A stretch of 64,000 nucleotides of DNA from Clostridiales bacterium (GCA_021203365.1 JAJQBI010000035.1:1-64000), one strand, 5' to 3'; shown: positions 25,412 through 35,514, numbered from the stretch's first letter. Notes: generated from the letters alone by a model not told the origin. Numbers and translations are program-made.

Positions 25412-28216
25412 TTATTTCTTATAGAGTACCCGAACGGAGTTCAGCACACAGAGCATGGCAACCCCGGTGTCCGCGAACACGGCCATCCACATGGAGGCGA
25501 ATCCGCAAAGACCGAGAATCATTACAAGAACCTTGATGGCAAGGGCAAATACCACGTTCTGCCAGGAGATCCGGCTGGTAGCTCTGGCAATGGCCAGGGA
25601 CTGGGGAATGGCTTCCATACTGGAGGTCATAAACACTACGTCCGCCGCCTCAATGGCCGCGTCCGCGCCGCTGCCCATGGCCGCCCCCACATCCGCACCT
25701 GCCAGAACCGGCGCGTCGTTAATTCCGTCTCCAACAAACATAACCGAACCGTAGCTCTTGCGGACATTGATCAGCTCTGTCAGCTTATCCTGGGGCAGAA
25801 GCTTGGCGTGAACCTCATCGATTCCTGTGGCGTCCGCCACTGCCTGGGCGCTGTCCTGGGCATCTCCGGTGAGCATAACAGTGGCAATTCCCAGCTTTTT
25901 AATCTGAGAGATGGCAGACTTGGCGTCCCCCTTAATGGTGTCGGAGATCACCAGGTATCCCACATATTTTCCGTCCTTTGCCACCAGAACCTCTGTACCA
26001 AAACCGGTTTTTGTATAGCCTTCCAGAGAAACATGGAACTCATTCATCAGCTTCCGGTTTCCGCAGAGGATCTCGCCTTCCGGCATCACGGCACGGATTC
26101 CATGTCCGGCGATCTCTTCCACCGCGGAGGGGCGGACAATCTCCAGATTCCGCTCTTTCGCGGCGGCTACAATGCTGTTTCCAATGGGATGGGTGGAGGT
26201 GAGCTCACAGCCTGCACTCCAGGCCAGAAGCTGTGACTCGCTGATGGATGGATCCGCAGGCACCGCCCTCTGAAGAACAAAGTTCCCCTTGGTAATGGTA
26301 CCCGTCTTATCCATAACCACCGCTTCCACATTCTGCATGGCTTCCAGTGAAACGCCTCCTTTAAACAGGATTCCCCGTTTGGATCCGGCCCCGATTCCGG
26401 AAAAGAAGGCCAGGGGAACACTCAGCACCAGGGCACAGGGGCAGCTCATAACCAGGAAGGTCAGGGCCGTGTAAACCCAGTGATACCAGTTTCCGGTTAT
26501 CAAGGAAGGAATGATGGCCGTGAAGGCCGCCAGAATCACCACAAAGGGTGTGTAAACCCGGGCGAATTTGGTGATAAAGCGGTCGATCTTCGGCTTGCTG
26601 GCCGCCGCGTTCTCCACGGAATCCAGAATCCGGGTCACCATGGACTCTTCCAGGATTTTCTCCACCCGAATCTTCAGGAGTCCGGAGGTATTTACACACC
26701 CGGAGGTAACCTCGTCCCCGTATCCGGCCTTTACCGGAACCGGTTCACCGGTAACCGGGGAGGTATCGATCCGGCTTTCTCCTTCCACAATTACTCCGTC
26801 CAGAGGAATCCGGTCTCCGGGACGGATCAGAAGGATATCTCCCACATTGGCATCCTCGGCACTGATGGTACGCACATCGTCGCCCACCACCAGGTTCACC
26901 ACCTCCGGGCGCATATCCACCGCATCCATAATCTGGCCGCGGCTCTTTTCAACCGCCACATGCTCAAAGAACTCTCCCACCCGGTAAAACAGCATAACGC
27001 CAACCGCTTCCGGATATTCCTGGATGGCGAAGGCGCCCAGAGTGGCTATACTCATAAGGAAGTTCTCGTCAAAAATACGTCCCTTTGTCAGATTTTTCAC
27101 CGCGGTGAGGACAATCCGTCCGCCCAGGATAATGTAGGCTACGATCAGCACCAGAAGGCAGGGGATCTCAAGACCCATATGCTCCAGGATTTCTCCGGCG
27201 ATGAAGAGAACCGCGCCGGACGCAATGCCCAGAATCGTCTTTGTATTTTCCGTCAGCTGTATAAAAGGCTTCGTATCCCTTGCCCCCGGAAGGATCTCAT
27301 CCACCTTCAGCACATCGTCCCCTCTGGGGCGTGTGTCTCTGGGAACAAGCTTTACCTCCGATTCAATGGAAGCGCAGATCTCCTGCATTTCCTGAAGGAG
27401 AAGGTCCGGATTGCGGCCGGAAACCCGCAGCTGCTTTGTGGCGAAGGTAAGGGTAGCATTGGTCACTCCGGGAAGCTCATTGATCCGGCGCTCCATTTTG
27501 GACGCGCAGTTGGCACAGCCCAGATTTTCTACCGTGTAGACCTTTGTAATGGTACTCCCCGGACTTTTGGTCCTGGGCACTACCTTTACCTCGGACTCAA
27601 TGGCCGAACAGATCTCCTGAATTTTCGGGAGAAGGGCATCCGGGTCCTTGGCGGAAAGACGAAGCTGCTTCGTGGTATAGGTGATGGTTGCGTAGCTTAC
27701 ATCCGGCAGCTCCTTGATTTTTTTCTCCATCTTGGCGGCACAGTTGGCGCAGCCCAGATTTTCCAGGATGTATACGCGCTTTATGTCGTTGGCGTCCGGC
27801 ATTACGCAGGTGCAGTTGGCCAGACTCTGCCCGCACACATCGCAGTAATCCTCATGGGGATGGCAGATTTCACAGTCACAGTCGTCCGGATGGCCCGGCA
27901 CATGATGCCCGTGGCTGTGCCCTTCATGACTATGGTCATGGCCGCAGCCGCACTCGTCCTCATGAGCATGTTCGTGATGCTCATGACCGTGATCATGGCC
28001 ACAGCCGCACTCATCCTCATGAGCATGTTCGTGATGCTCATGACCGTGATCATGGCCGCAGCCACACTCGTCCTCATGATCATGTCCATGATGCTCATGG
28101 CCGTGGTCGTGGCCGCAGCCGCACTCATCCTCTTCATGCTTATGTATGTTCACTTCATGATCATGCTCCTGACCGCAGTCACAGGCATCCTCATGTAGGT
28201 GTTCGTGTTTGCTCAT
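25412..28216 (-). CDS. heavy-metal P1B-type ATPase (Zn/Cd/Pb type) with a His-rich N-terminal tail
   Basis: 934 residues. An N-terminal His/Cys-rich repeat tail (about residues 1-135, units like HEDECGCGHDHGHEHH) is followed by two HMA-type domains with LGCANC motifs. The ATPase core carries TGEP, CPC (MSCPCALVLS), DKTGT, the HP locus (STHPIG) and GDGINDAPVL. A CPC helix with this core is typical of Zn2+/Cd2+/Pb2+ export from the cytoplasm. The tail may buffer or sense metal. GGAGG upstream of MSKHEHLH sets the start 19 codons inside the open frame. The transported metal is inferred. Confidence 0.9.
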   Translation of the reverse strand: MSKHEHLHEDACDCGQEHDHEVNIHKHEEDECGCGHDHGHEHHGHDHEDECGCGHDHGHEHHEHAHEDECGCGHDHGHEHHEHAHEDECGCGHDHSHEGHSHGHHVPGHPDDCDCEICHPHEDYCDVCGQSLANCTCVMPDANDIKRVYILENLGCANCAAKMEKKIKELPDVSYATITYTTKQLRLSAKDPDALLPKIQEICSAIESEVKVVPRTKSPGSTITKVYTVENLGCANCASKMERRINELPGVTNATLTFATKQLRVSGRNPDLLLQEMQEICASIESEVKLVPRDTRPRGDDVLKVDEILPGARDTKPFIQLTENTKTILGIASGAVLFIAGEILEHMGLEIPCLLVLIVAYIILGGRIVLTAVKNLTKGRIFDENFLMSIATLGAFAIQEYPEAVGVMLFYRVGEFFEHVAVEKSRGQIMDAVDMRPEVVNLVVGDDVRTISAEDANVGDILLIRPGDRIPLDGVIVEGESRIDTSPVTGEPVPVKAGYGDEVTSGCVNTSGLLKIRVEKILEESMVTRILDSVENAAASKPKIDRFITKFARVYTPFVVILAAFTAIIPSLITGNWYHWVYTALTFLVMSCPCALVLSVPLAFFSGIGAGSKRGILFKGGVSLEAMQNVEAVVMDKTGTITKGNFVLQRAVPADPSISESQLLAWSAGCELTSTHPIGNSIVAAAKERNLEIVRPSAVEEIAGHGIRAVMPEGEILCGNRKLMNEFHVSLEGYTKTGFGTEVLVAKDGKYVGYLVISDTIKGDAKSAISQIKKLGIATVMLTGDAQDSAQAVADATGIDEVHAKLLPQDKLTELINVRKSYGSVMFVGDGINDAPVLAGADVGAAMGSGADAAIEAADVVFMTSSMEAIPQSLAIARATSRISWQNVVFALAIKVLVMILGLCGFASMWMAVFADTGVAMLCVLNSVRVLYKK
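27938..28134 (-). repeat. 57-bp in-frame tandem repeat coding the His/Cys metal tail
   Basis: At least three units of 57 bp (19 residues, HEDECGCGHDHGHEHH plus three), with starts at about 27961, 28018 and 28075, in the 5' part of the ATPase gene. The high identity between units points to recent expansion or contraction. Confidence 0.8.
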
Positions 28217-28459
28217 GGCAAATACCTCCAGCATAAAATTATTCTGTTTTACAACATGAAAAACAATCATCACAGAGTGCGATGATTCCTTAGATATTTT
28301 ATCAGATTTTGATTCTTTGGTGGATTTCTCTTATTATAAAGCCGGGAAGCAGCCCCTGTCAATCCCCATAATCTGTACAATTCTGCCAGAATTTACCGGA
28401 AAATATACGAAAAACAGACATAAACATAGAAATTTTTTTCACAAATTTCGTCAAACATC

Positions 28460-28488
28460 TGGACAGGAAAATATTGCGGTGCTATACT
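28460..28488 (+). promoter_or_regulatory. sigma-A promoter of the cobalamin-riboswitch transporter operon
   Basis: TGGACA, 17-bp spacer, TATACT, about 25 bp before the aptamer. The 28217-28459 stretch otherwise shows no feature. Confidence 0.6.
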
Positions 28489-28510
28489 GAAAGACAATTA
28501 GATATTTTAT

Positions 28511-28685
28511 TTAACGGCACATGTTCCCGCTAACCCGGGATTAAAAGGGAAACCGGTGAGAATCCGGTACGGTCCCGCCACTGTAAAGGGGAGTTTTCTG
28601 TCATCATTGCCACTGCAAAAAGCGGGAAGGCGGCAGAGAACGATGAACTTAAGTCAGGAGACCTGCTTGCGCCGGTGGATCAGGA
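28511..28685 (+). promoter_or_regulatory. cobalamin riboswitch aptamer (plus arm)
   Basis: Conserved blocks in order: AAGGGAA-ACCGGTGAGAATC, GGTCCCGCCACTGTAA, and AAGTCAGGAGACCTGC near 28651. An intrinsic terminator follows at 28745, so cobalamin binding is expected to stop transcription of the transporter operon at 28955. Confidence 0.93.
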
Positions 28686-28744
28686 TTTCTTACGGTGTAT
28701 AAGAAAGACCATTTTTGTTGTGAAAACAGCATCTCGTCTCATCT

Positions 28745-28775
28745 GCATCTGTAGGTCTTACAGATGCTTTTTTTG
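28745..28775 (+). terminator. riboswitch expression-platform terminator
   Basis: GCATCTGTA / TACAGATGC stem followed by seven T residues, 60 bp after the aptamer. A second, weaker structure lies just before the next start codon. Confidence 0.85.
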
Positions 28776-28954
28776 TTTCAGGGACACCCCTTATTTCTCA
28801 AAGGAAGGCTTCTCATTCCCTGAAGCGGAAACAGTTAATTTCAAAAACTTTTATAGAGTAAGGAAAATGGACAGACTGTTTCATGAACATCTGTCTGCCG
28901 GGATGTCCGTTTTTTCCGGCATCCGGAACCTTACATATGAAGGAGAAGTGAGAA

Positions 28955-29893
28955 ATGAGTAAAAAGCAGCTTGGAAAACGATTCCTTCAGATCATCATTG
29001 TTCTGTTCGGAATCAGCTTCTTCACCTTCCTGCTGACCTATATGTCCCCCGGCGACCCGGTGCGGACCATGTATGCGGTCAGCGGCACCATGCCCAGTGA
29101 GGAAGTTATTAATCAGACCAGAGAGGAAATGGGCCTGAATGAGCCGTTTCTGGTTCAGTATGGAAACTGGCTCTGGGACCTTCTCCACGGGGATTTTGGA
29201 ACCTCCTATTCCAACAAAAAGCCGGTCGTCGAGCTCCTTTCAGCCAGACTGTGGCCCACGATAAAGCTGGCGCTGGTTTCCCTGGTACTGATGCTGATCG
29301 TATCCGTTCCCCTGGGAATGCTCTCCGCGGTGTACCAGAACAGTCCCATCGACTATTTTGTCCGGGGCTTCACCTTTCTGGGGGTATCCATTCCAAACTT
29401 CTGGTTTGGTCTGCTTCTGATGCTGGTAGTCTGTGTGCAGTTAAAACTTCTGCCTGTGGTTTCCATAGGAAATGGCTTTGAGAAAATCATTCTGCCCGCA
29501 GTCACGCTGGCATTTGCCATGGCCTCCAAATATACCCGTCAGGTGCGGACCGCGGTTCTGGAGGAGCTGAACCAGGATTATGTGGTGGGTGCCGAAGCCA
29601 GAGGAATCAAAAAAAGTACTATTTTGTGGAGACACGTTTTTCCAAACTCCCTGCTCCCGCTGGTAACCATGCTGGGACTTTCCCTTGGTTCCCTCCTGGG
29701 CGGCACTGCGGTTGTGGAAGTGATTTTCTCCTACCCGGGCCTTGGAAATCTGGCAGTTTCCGCTATCACGGCCATGGACTATCCGCTGATTCAGGGCTAT
29801 GTCCTCTGGATTGCGCTGATCTACATGGTGATCAATCTGATCGTGGATATCTCCTATGATTTCCTGGATCCCAGAATACGGCTGAAGAGGTAG
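28955..29893 (+). CDS. Opp/Dpp/Nik-type ABC transporter permease 1
   Basis: 312 residues, DppB/NikB family, six helices. The EAA loop is DYVVGAEARGIKKSTILWRH. First gene of the plus-strand cobalamin-riboswitch operon; GGAG precedes the ATG. The riboswitch implies that the cargo is a corrinoid, a corrinoid precursor, or cobalt complexed to a carrier rather than peptides. That is inference. Confidence 0.9.
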   Translation: MSKKQLGKRFLQIIIVLFGISFFTFLLTYMSPGDPVRTMYAVSGTMPSEEVINQTREEMGLNEPFLVQYGNWLWDLLHGDFGTSYSNKKPVVELLSARLWPTIKLALVSLVLMLIVSVPLGMLSAVYQNSPIDYFVRGFTFLGVSIPNFWFGLLLMLVVCVQLKLLPVVSIGNGFEKIILPAVTLAFAMASKYTRQVRTAVLEELNQDYVVGAEARGIKKSTILWRHVFPNSLLPLVTMLGLSLGSLLGGTAVVEVIFSYPGLGNLAVSAITAMDYPLIQGYVLWIALIYMVINLIVDISYDFLDPRIRLKR

Positions 29894-29897
29894 AGAT

Positions 29898-30725
29898 ATG
29901 AAGAAATTTGGCAATTTTATCAGGAAAAACAAATCGTTCACGGTTTTTTCCATATTGGCGATCCTGATCGTGCTGGTAGCTGTCTTTGCCCCCTTCATCT
30001 CCAGGTATGACCCAACGGAAGCGGTTCTCGCCGACGCGCTCCAGGCTCCAAGCGCGGAGCACTGGTTCGGAACCGACAAAATGGGCCGGGACATTTACGC
30101 CCGCGTCATTTATGGAACAAGAACCTCCTTAAGCGCCACCCTGATCCTGGTTGCCTCCATTTTTGTTGTGGGAACCGTTCTCGGTGTCATCGCCGGATAT
30201 TTCGGCGGTATCGTGGATGCAGTCATCATGCGTATCTCCGATATGATGATCGCTTTCCCGGGCATGATCCTGGCCATCGCCGTGGCCGGTATCATGGGCT
30301 CCAGCATAAAAAACGCGGTGATCGCCATCACCATTGTCAGCTGGACGAAATACGCCAGACTCTCCCGAAGCCTGGTGCTTAAGATCCGGAACTGTGATTA
30401 TGTGGCCGCTGCCGTTGTAACCGGCTCAAAGACCACACACATTCTGGCAAAATATATGATACCAAATGTAATTCCCACTCTGATCATTACCGCCGCCACA
30501 GATATCGGAAGCATGATGCTGGAGCTGGCCGGACTTTCCTTCCTGGGCTTTGGCGCACAGATTCCCACCGCGGAATGGGGCCTGATGCTGAACGAGGGGC
30601 GGCCCTATATTCAGTCAGCGCCGTGGATGATGATCTTCCCCGGCCTGGCCATCATGATCGTAGTGGTTGTATTTAATCTTCTGGGCGACAGCCTCCGGGA
30701 TGTGCTGGATCCCAGGAACGAGTAA
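29898..30725 (+). CDS. Opp/Dpp/Nik-type ABC transporter permease 2
   Basis: 275 residues, DppC/NikC family: the N-terminal cytoplasmic segment with FGTDKMGRDIYARVIYG, and the EAA region CDYVAAAVVTGSKTTHILAKY. It lies four bases after permease 1 and forms its partner. Confidence 0.9.
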   Translation: MKKFGNFIRKNKSFTVFSILAILIVLVAVFAPFISRYDPTEAVLADALQAPSAEHWFGTDKMGRDIYARVIYGTRTSLSATLILVASIFVVGTVLGVIAGYFGGIVDAVIMRISDMMIAFPGMILAIAVAGIMGSSIKNAVIAITIVSWTKYARLSRSLVLKIRNCDYVAAAVVTGSKTTHILAKYMIPNVIPTLIITAATDIGSMMLELAGLSFLGFGAQIPTAEWGLMLNEGRPYIQSAPWMMIFPGLAIMIVVVVFNLLGDSLRDVLDPRNE

Positions 30726-30760
30726 ACGAATTATATTCTTAAGAAAGTGAGATAAAAAAC

Positions 30761-32299
30761 ATGAAAAAGAAAGTAGCTGCAGCTCTTATTACCATGTCTA
30801 TGGTTATGGGACTTACCGCGGTTCCCGCCATGGCTTCTGAGGGTACCCTGAAATTCTGCTGTCTGGAGTATTCGGAATCTCTGGATCCGGCAAACAACGT
30901 AAACTCCGCGTGGTGCAACAGCCGCTACGGCATTGGCGAGGCCCTCTTCCGCTTTGACGATACCATGACCGCACAGCCCCAGATCTGCGACACCTATGAG
31001 GTAAACGACGAGCACACCGAATGGGTTTTCCATATCCGGGACGGCGTGACCTTCTCCAACGGCACAGAGGTAACTGCCTCAGCAGTTGTGGAATCCTTTA
31101 ATTATGTTCTGGAAAACAACGACCAGGCAGTCAGCTATATGTCCACAGAAAGCATCACCGCAGACGACGAGGCGGGTACCGTCACCATCGTCACCACAGA
31201 GCCATACGCGGATCTCACCGGAATCCTGGCCTACCCCTATTTTGTAGTTCTTGACATCGCAGAGAGCGCGGATCTGACCACCGCTCCCATCGCCACCGGC
31301 CCCTATGTGGTACAGGAATATGTTCCCACCCAGTATATGATCCTGACAGCCAACGAGAATTACTGGAACGGAGAGGTTCCCTACAGTGAGCTGCAGATCA
31401 TGTTCATGACCGACAGCACCACCAAATACAACGCTCTGATCAACGGAGACGTGGATCTTGTGGAAAATATCACCACCTCCACAGACCTGGAGGCCCTGGA
31501 AGCAGATACGGACAATTATTATGTATCTGTTGCATCCGGTGTCCGTATCGGATATTGTCATGTAAATGTTGAGGGGGTTCTTGGAAATGATACACTGCGC
31601 AAAGCTGTTATGATGGCCCTGGACGACGATACCATGTGTGATGTTACCACCGGCGGTATGTATACTGCTGGCTTTTCCGTACTTCCATCCTGCCTTGATT
31701 ATGGCTATGACGAGCTGACAGACGCCACACCCTATGATGTGGATGCGGCCATTGCCCTTCTGGATGAGGCAGGCATCGTGGATACGGACGGTGACGGATA
31801 TCGCGAACTTGACGGGGAAAAAATTTCTTTGAATTATGTAACCTATGAGAGCCGGAATCTGCAGGATTTCTGCGCGGCGATCCAGACCCAGCTGGCGGCC
31901 ATCGGCATTGAGGTAGTTCCAAACATAACCGATTATGACACCGGGCTTGCCCTTGCCGCGGCCGGTGAATTTGACCTGAACGGAGTAAATGAGCTGGCGG
32001 TTCCCTGTGGAGATCCTCAGTCCTTCCTGAATATCTGGTATTCCTCCTCCGAGAAGAACTATGGAAACTACTCCAATGAGGAATATGACGCACTGTATGA
32101 AGAGCTTATAAACACCTTCGATACAGACGCACGCAAGGAAATCATTCAGGAAATGCAGCAGATTCTCATCGACGATGCGGCGGTTCTTGTACACGGCTAC
32201 TACAACAGCTCCATGGCCAGCTCCACCAGCATCACCGGCGCAGAGATCGCTACTGCCGACTATTACTGGATCACCACGGATATTCAGCCGGCGGAGTAA
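30761..32299 (+). CDS. extracellular solute-binding protein family 5
   Basis: 512 residues, SBP_bac_5 fold (LDPANNVNSAWCN, EWVFHIRDGVTFSNGTEVTA, ATGPYVVQEY). The signal peptide ends AVPAMA-SEG and carries no lipobox cysteine, which is unusual for a Gram-positive binding protein. It is the third gene of the cobalamin-controlled operon and should define what the transporter takes up. Family members bind peptides, nickel complexes or haem, so the corrinoid link rests on the riboswitch alone. Confidence 0.88.
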   Translation: MKKKVAAALITMSMVMGLTAVPAMASEGTLKFCCLEYSESLDPANNVNSAWCNSRYGIGEALFRFDDTMTAQPQICDTYEVNDEHTEWVFHIRDGVTFSNGTEVTASAVVESFNYVLENNDQAVSYMSTESITADDEAGTVTIVTTEPYADLTGILAYPYFVVLDIAESADLTTAPIATGPYVVQEYVPTQYMILTANENYWNGEVPYSELQIMFMTDSTTKYNALINGDVDLVENITTSTDLEALEADTDNYYVSVASGVRIGYCHVNVEGVLGNDTLRKAVMMALDDDTMCDVTTGGMYTAGFSVLPSCLDYGYDELTDATPYDVDAAIALLDEAGIVDTDGDGYRELDGEKISLNYVTYESRNLQDFCAAIQTQLAAIGIEVVPNITDYDTGLALAAAGEFDLNGVNELAVPCGDPQSFLNIWYSSSEKNYGNYSNEEYDALYEELINTFDTDARKEIIQEMQQILIDDAAVLVHGYYNSSMASSTSITGAEIATADYYWITTDIQPAE

Positions 32300-32324
32300 A
32301 TACAGCCTTTACAGTTTCTTTTCC

Positions 32325-32363
32325 CTGTATCCGGAGGTCTTTGTTTTGCGGCCCCGGATACAG
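32325..32363 (+). terminator. intercistronic hairpin after the binding-protein gene
   Basis: CTGTATCCGG / CCGGATACAG perfect 10-bp stem without a T run. More likely a 3'-end stabiliser or partial terminator than a full stop. Confidence 0.45.
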
Positions 32364-32395
32364 AGACAGTTTTGAAATGATAGGAGGTTCCGAAT

Positions 32396-33193
32396 ATGTC
32401 TTTGCTGGATATTCAGGACATTACCGTACAATATGGAAAAAACCCGAAGCCGACCATTGAGCACTTTAATCTTTCCATGGAACAGGGGGAGATCGTCAGT
32501 GTGGTTGGAGAAAGCGGAAGCGGCAAAACCACGGTTATCCGGGCGGTACTGGGTCTTCTGCCCGGCGGCGGCCAGGTGACACAGGGAGATATCCTCTTTG
32601 ACGGAAAATCTCTCCTTGGCAGCTCCAAAAAGGAATGGCAGGAGCTTCGGGGTTCCAGGATTTCCATGATTTTTCAGGATTCCGGAGCCATGATGAATCC
32701 CATTCGCCGGGTGGGCGATCAGTTTGTGGAATATATTCGCACACACCGGAAAATGTCAAAAAAGGAAGCCTGGGCACTGGGAGTCAAAATGCTGGAAAAC
32801 ATGCGCCTTCCCGCCGGCGACAATATCATGAAGAGCTATCCCTTTCAGCTCTCCGGAGGTATGCGCCAGCGTGTTGGAATCGCCATGGCCATGACCTTTG
32901 AGCCAAAGCTTCTTCTGGCGGACGAGCCTACCAGCGCCCTGGATGTGACCACCCAGGCACAGATTGTGCGTCAGATGATGGAGCTGCGGGACCGGGAACA
33001 GACCTCCATTATTGTCGTCACTCATAATATCGGCGTAGCGGCCTATATGGCGGACAAGCTGATCGTCATGCAGTATGGAAAGGTTGTGGACGCGGGGACA
33101 AGGGATGAGGTCATGCAGCACCCCACCAGTGAATACACCAGAAACCTGCTCGCAGCCGTTCCGGAGATGGGAGGGAAACGTTATGTCTCATGA
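32396..33193 (+). CDS. Opp/Dpp-type ABC ATPase D
   Basis: 265 residues. Walker [10 protein letters not shown], signature [12 protein letters not shown], Walker [13 protein letters not shown], switch VTHN. GGAGG before the ATG. It lacks the C-terminal oligopeptide/iron-sulfur tail of OppD. It overlaps the next ATPase gene by 11 bases. Confidence 0.92.
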   Translation: MSLLDIQDITVQYGKNPKPTIEHFNLSMEQGEIVSVVGESGSGKTTVIRAVLGLLPGGGQVTQGDILFDGKSLLGSSKKEWQELRGSRISMIFQDSGAMMNPIRRVGDQFVEYIRTHRKMSKKEAWALGVKMLENMRLPAGDNIMKSYPFQLSGGMRQRVGIAMAMTFEPKLLLADEPTSALDVTTQAQIVRQMMELRDREQTSIIVVTHNIGVAAYMADKLIVMQYGKVVDAGTRDEVMQHPTSEYTRNLLAAVPEMGGKRYVS

Positions 33194-34157
33194 AAAATCC
33201 TTTGCCGATGCTCCGGTAATTCTGGAAGCAAATCACATTACAAAAAAATTTCCCGCCTCCGGGGGCCGCACTCTTCTCGCCTGCAATGATGTGAATCTTA
33301 AGGTTCGCAAAGGGCAGACCCTGGGCATCGTTGGGGAAAGCGGATGCGGGAAATCCACCTTCGTGAAGATGATCGTCCAGATGTTTCAGCCCACAGAGGG
33401 GGAAATCCTCTATGAGGGGAAGGATATTACAAAATTAAAGGGGGAGGAGCTCCGGCAGAGCCGCAGGAAGATCCAGATGGTTTTCCAGGATCCGTCGGCG
33501 GCCTTTCACCCCAAGATGAAGGTCATAGATATCGTAACTGAACCGCTGACCAATTTTGGCCTGCTTCCCAGATCTCAGAAGGAGGCGAAGGCAAAAGAGC
33601 TTCTGCGCATGGTAGATCTGCCGGAGGATTTTGTCTATCGTTTTCCTCACAACATGAGCGGCGGACAGCGTCAGCGCGTAGGGATTGCCAGGGCGCTTGC
33701 CCTGGAGCCGGAAATCATTGTCTGCGACGAAGCTACCTCCGCCCTGGACGTATCCGTTCAGGACCGGGTGATTGAGCTTCTGGTAAAGCTTCAGAAGGAA
33801 AAACAGATCTCTTTCGTATTTATCTGCCATGATATGGCCCTGGTACAGTCCTTTGCCCATCAGGTGGCGGTAATGTACCTTGGAAACATTGTGGAGGTTC
33901 TCCCGGGTGCGGATGTGGGCATCAATGCCATGCATCCCTATACCCAGGCCATGCTGGGCGCCATCTTTTCCACCCGGATGGATTTTACGAAAAAGATTGA
34001 AAGTATTGAAAGTGAAGCTCCCAGTCCGGTGGACGTTCCCCCCGGCTGCCCCTTCCAGAACCGGTGCGACAGGTGTATGGAGAAATGCAGGACAGACAAA
34101 CCGACTCTGACCCAGGTCGGAGACAGTCATCAGGTCGCGTGTCATCTCTTTGCATAA
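33183..34157 (+). CDS. Opp/Dpp-type ABC ATPase F
   Basis: 324 residues. Walker A GESGCGKST, signature MSGGQRQRVGIA, Walker B IIVCDEATSALD. The C-terminal tail has the four-Cys motif GCPFQNRCDRCMEKC.. ..VACHL typical of OppD/OppF and their iron-sulfur variants. The start lies inside the previous gene, after GGGAGG. Completes the five-gene transporter. Confidence 0.92.
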   Translation: MSHEKSFADAPVILEANHITKKFPASGGRTLLACNDVNLKVRKGQTLGIVGESGCGKSTFVKMIVQMFQPTEGEILYEGKDITKLKGEELRQSRRKIQMVFQDPSAAFHPKMKVIDIVTEPLTNFGLLPRSQKEAKAKELLRMVDLPEDFVYRFPHNMSGGQRQRVGIARALALEPEIIVCDEATSALDVSVQDRVIELLVKLQKEKQISFVFICHDMALVQSFAHQVAVMYLGNIVEVLPGADVGINAMHPYTQAMLGAIFSTRMDFTKKIESIESEAPSPVDVPPGCPFQNRCDRCMEKCRTDKPTLTQVGDSHQVACHLFA

Positions 34158-34202
34158 GCGGGTGTCGCCTGCCCAACAGAATGAGAAAGAGGTTTACACA
34201 AT

Positions 34203-35411
34203 ATGAAAAGATTAACAGTCTATTTTTGCTGCCTGGCTCTGCTGACCGGCGCCGTATCACCGGTCTATGGAGCTGCGGCAGAGGATACGTTAAATGCAGA
34301 AGACGGCATCACCATCGGGGTTGCCGTGTATGACACTGAAAACGCGGAGGTTCTCGCCTTTCAGGAGTATTTCAGAGACTATCTGGCTACCTCCTTTAAC
34401 GCGGAATTTCTCTACTCAGAGTCAATTATGAGCGCAGAGGAGGAAATCGCCTTTATCGACCAGCTTCATGAGGAAGGTGTGCCCGGAGTGATTTCCTTCC
34501 TGTCCACCAACCTTGAGGAGGTGCTTCCTGTATGTGAGGAATACGGAATGTACTACATCCTTGGTTCCTCCACCATCAGCGACGAGGTCTATGAGGCCGT
34601 GAAGGACAATCCTTATTTCCTGGGCACCATCGGACCCTCCACGGAAATGGAGGAACAGGCCGGACAGGATATGGCGGCCTGTTTCGCGGAGCAGGATACA
34701 GAAGGCACCAATCACTATCTCATCGCCTGCGGCGGTACTTACGCGGAAAATGAGATGCATATCCTGCGTACCCAGGGAATGCTGGAGGCTCTGCAGGAGG
34801 CCTACGATCTTGAATACCAGGAGTCTGTAGAAGACCTGGCGGCGGCCGCGGAAGTCACAGAGATTTCCACCGGAAATGACAGTGTGGCCATCACACTGGT
34901 TCCTGGATATCCTTCCACAGATACCGTCATCGAGGATATGGAGGATTTTCTCTCCACAGGAGACTACAATGTTGTTTTATCCGTGATTGGCCTGTATTAC
35001 TTTATGGATGACATTGACGCGGCGGAGAAAACCTTTTCCATGGATATTCTCACCGGAACCATCGAGTGTTTTACAGATGACAACTACCAGTATTTTAACA
35101 CCAATGGATATGGGGACACCAGCCGGCTGAATTACCTGACAGGGAAGTACGGAGCCATGGTCGCCCCGTCCTTCGTGGCCATGTACAACGCCTTCACCGG
35201 CTACGCAGAGGATTTCCGGGAGAACGGTTCCGCCTTCTCTCTGACCCAGAGCTACTGGACCGCTACGGATACGGAGGAATTTAACGATCTCTACGGCACC
35301 ACCATCGGCCTGACGGACAACACCTACAGCGCCACAGACATGATGGAAGTCATGATGGTGTACAACGAGGAGGCGGATTTTGAGGCATTTAAAGAGTTTA
35401 CGGAAAAATAA
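34203..35411 (+). CDS. orphan periplasmic-binding-protein type 1 (RbsB/LacI-fold) lipobox-less protein
   Basis: 402 residues. After a signal peptide (MKRLTVYFCCLALLTG.. cut near VYGAA), the mature protein resembles type-1 binding proteins: ITIGVAVYDTENAEVLAFQE, two alpha/beta lobes, IACGGTYAENEMH. It is the last gene of the plus cobalamin arm and has no permease of its own kind. It could be a second binding protein for the Opp-type channel or a sensor. The Cys pair lies before the hydrophobic core and is not a lipobox. Function not recognised. Confidence 0.6.
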   Translation: MKRLTVYFCCLALLTGAVSPVYGAAAEDTLNAEDGITIGVAVYDTENAEVLAFQEYFRDYLATSFNAEFLYSESIMSAEEEIAFIDQLHEEGVPGVISFLSTNLEEVLPVCEEYGMYYILGSSTISDEVYEAVKDNPYFLGTIGPSTEMEEQAGQDMAACFAEQDTEGTNHYLIACGGTYAENEMHILRTQGMLEALQEAYDLEYQESVEDLAAAAEVTEISTGNDSVAITLVPGYPSTDTVIEDMEDFLSTGDYNVVLSVIGLYYFMDDIDAAEKTFSMDILTGTIECFTDDNYQYFNTNGYGDTSRLNYLTGKYGAMVAPSFVAMYNAFTGYAEDFRENGSAFSLTQSYWTATDTEEFNDLYGTTIGLTDNTYSATDMMEVMMVYNEEADFEAFKEFTEK

Positions 35412-35452
35412 AGCCTCTGTGCGAAAGAATTAAATTCACAATTATACAAAGG

Positions 35453-35492
35453 AATATCCCGGAATACGTTTTTTCGAATTCCGGGATATTTT
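35453..35492. terminator. terminator between the convergent cobalamin arms
   Basis: AATATCCCGGAAT / ATTCCGGGATATT perfect 13-bp stem, with TTTT on the plus side. It separates the genes ending at 35411 and 35515. Confidence 0.7.
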
Positions 35493-35514
35493 AATACCGT
35501 TTCATTTCAAATTG

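Noticed and set aside
27930-28140. CRISPR-like tandem repeats
   Set aside because: The 57-bp units are in frame within the P-type ATPase gene and have no spacers.
28955-34157. Ordinary oligopeptide transporter
   Set aside because: The upstream cobalamin riboswitch with its terminator makes a corrinoid- or cobalt-related role more likely, though the family alone would not show it.
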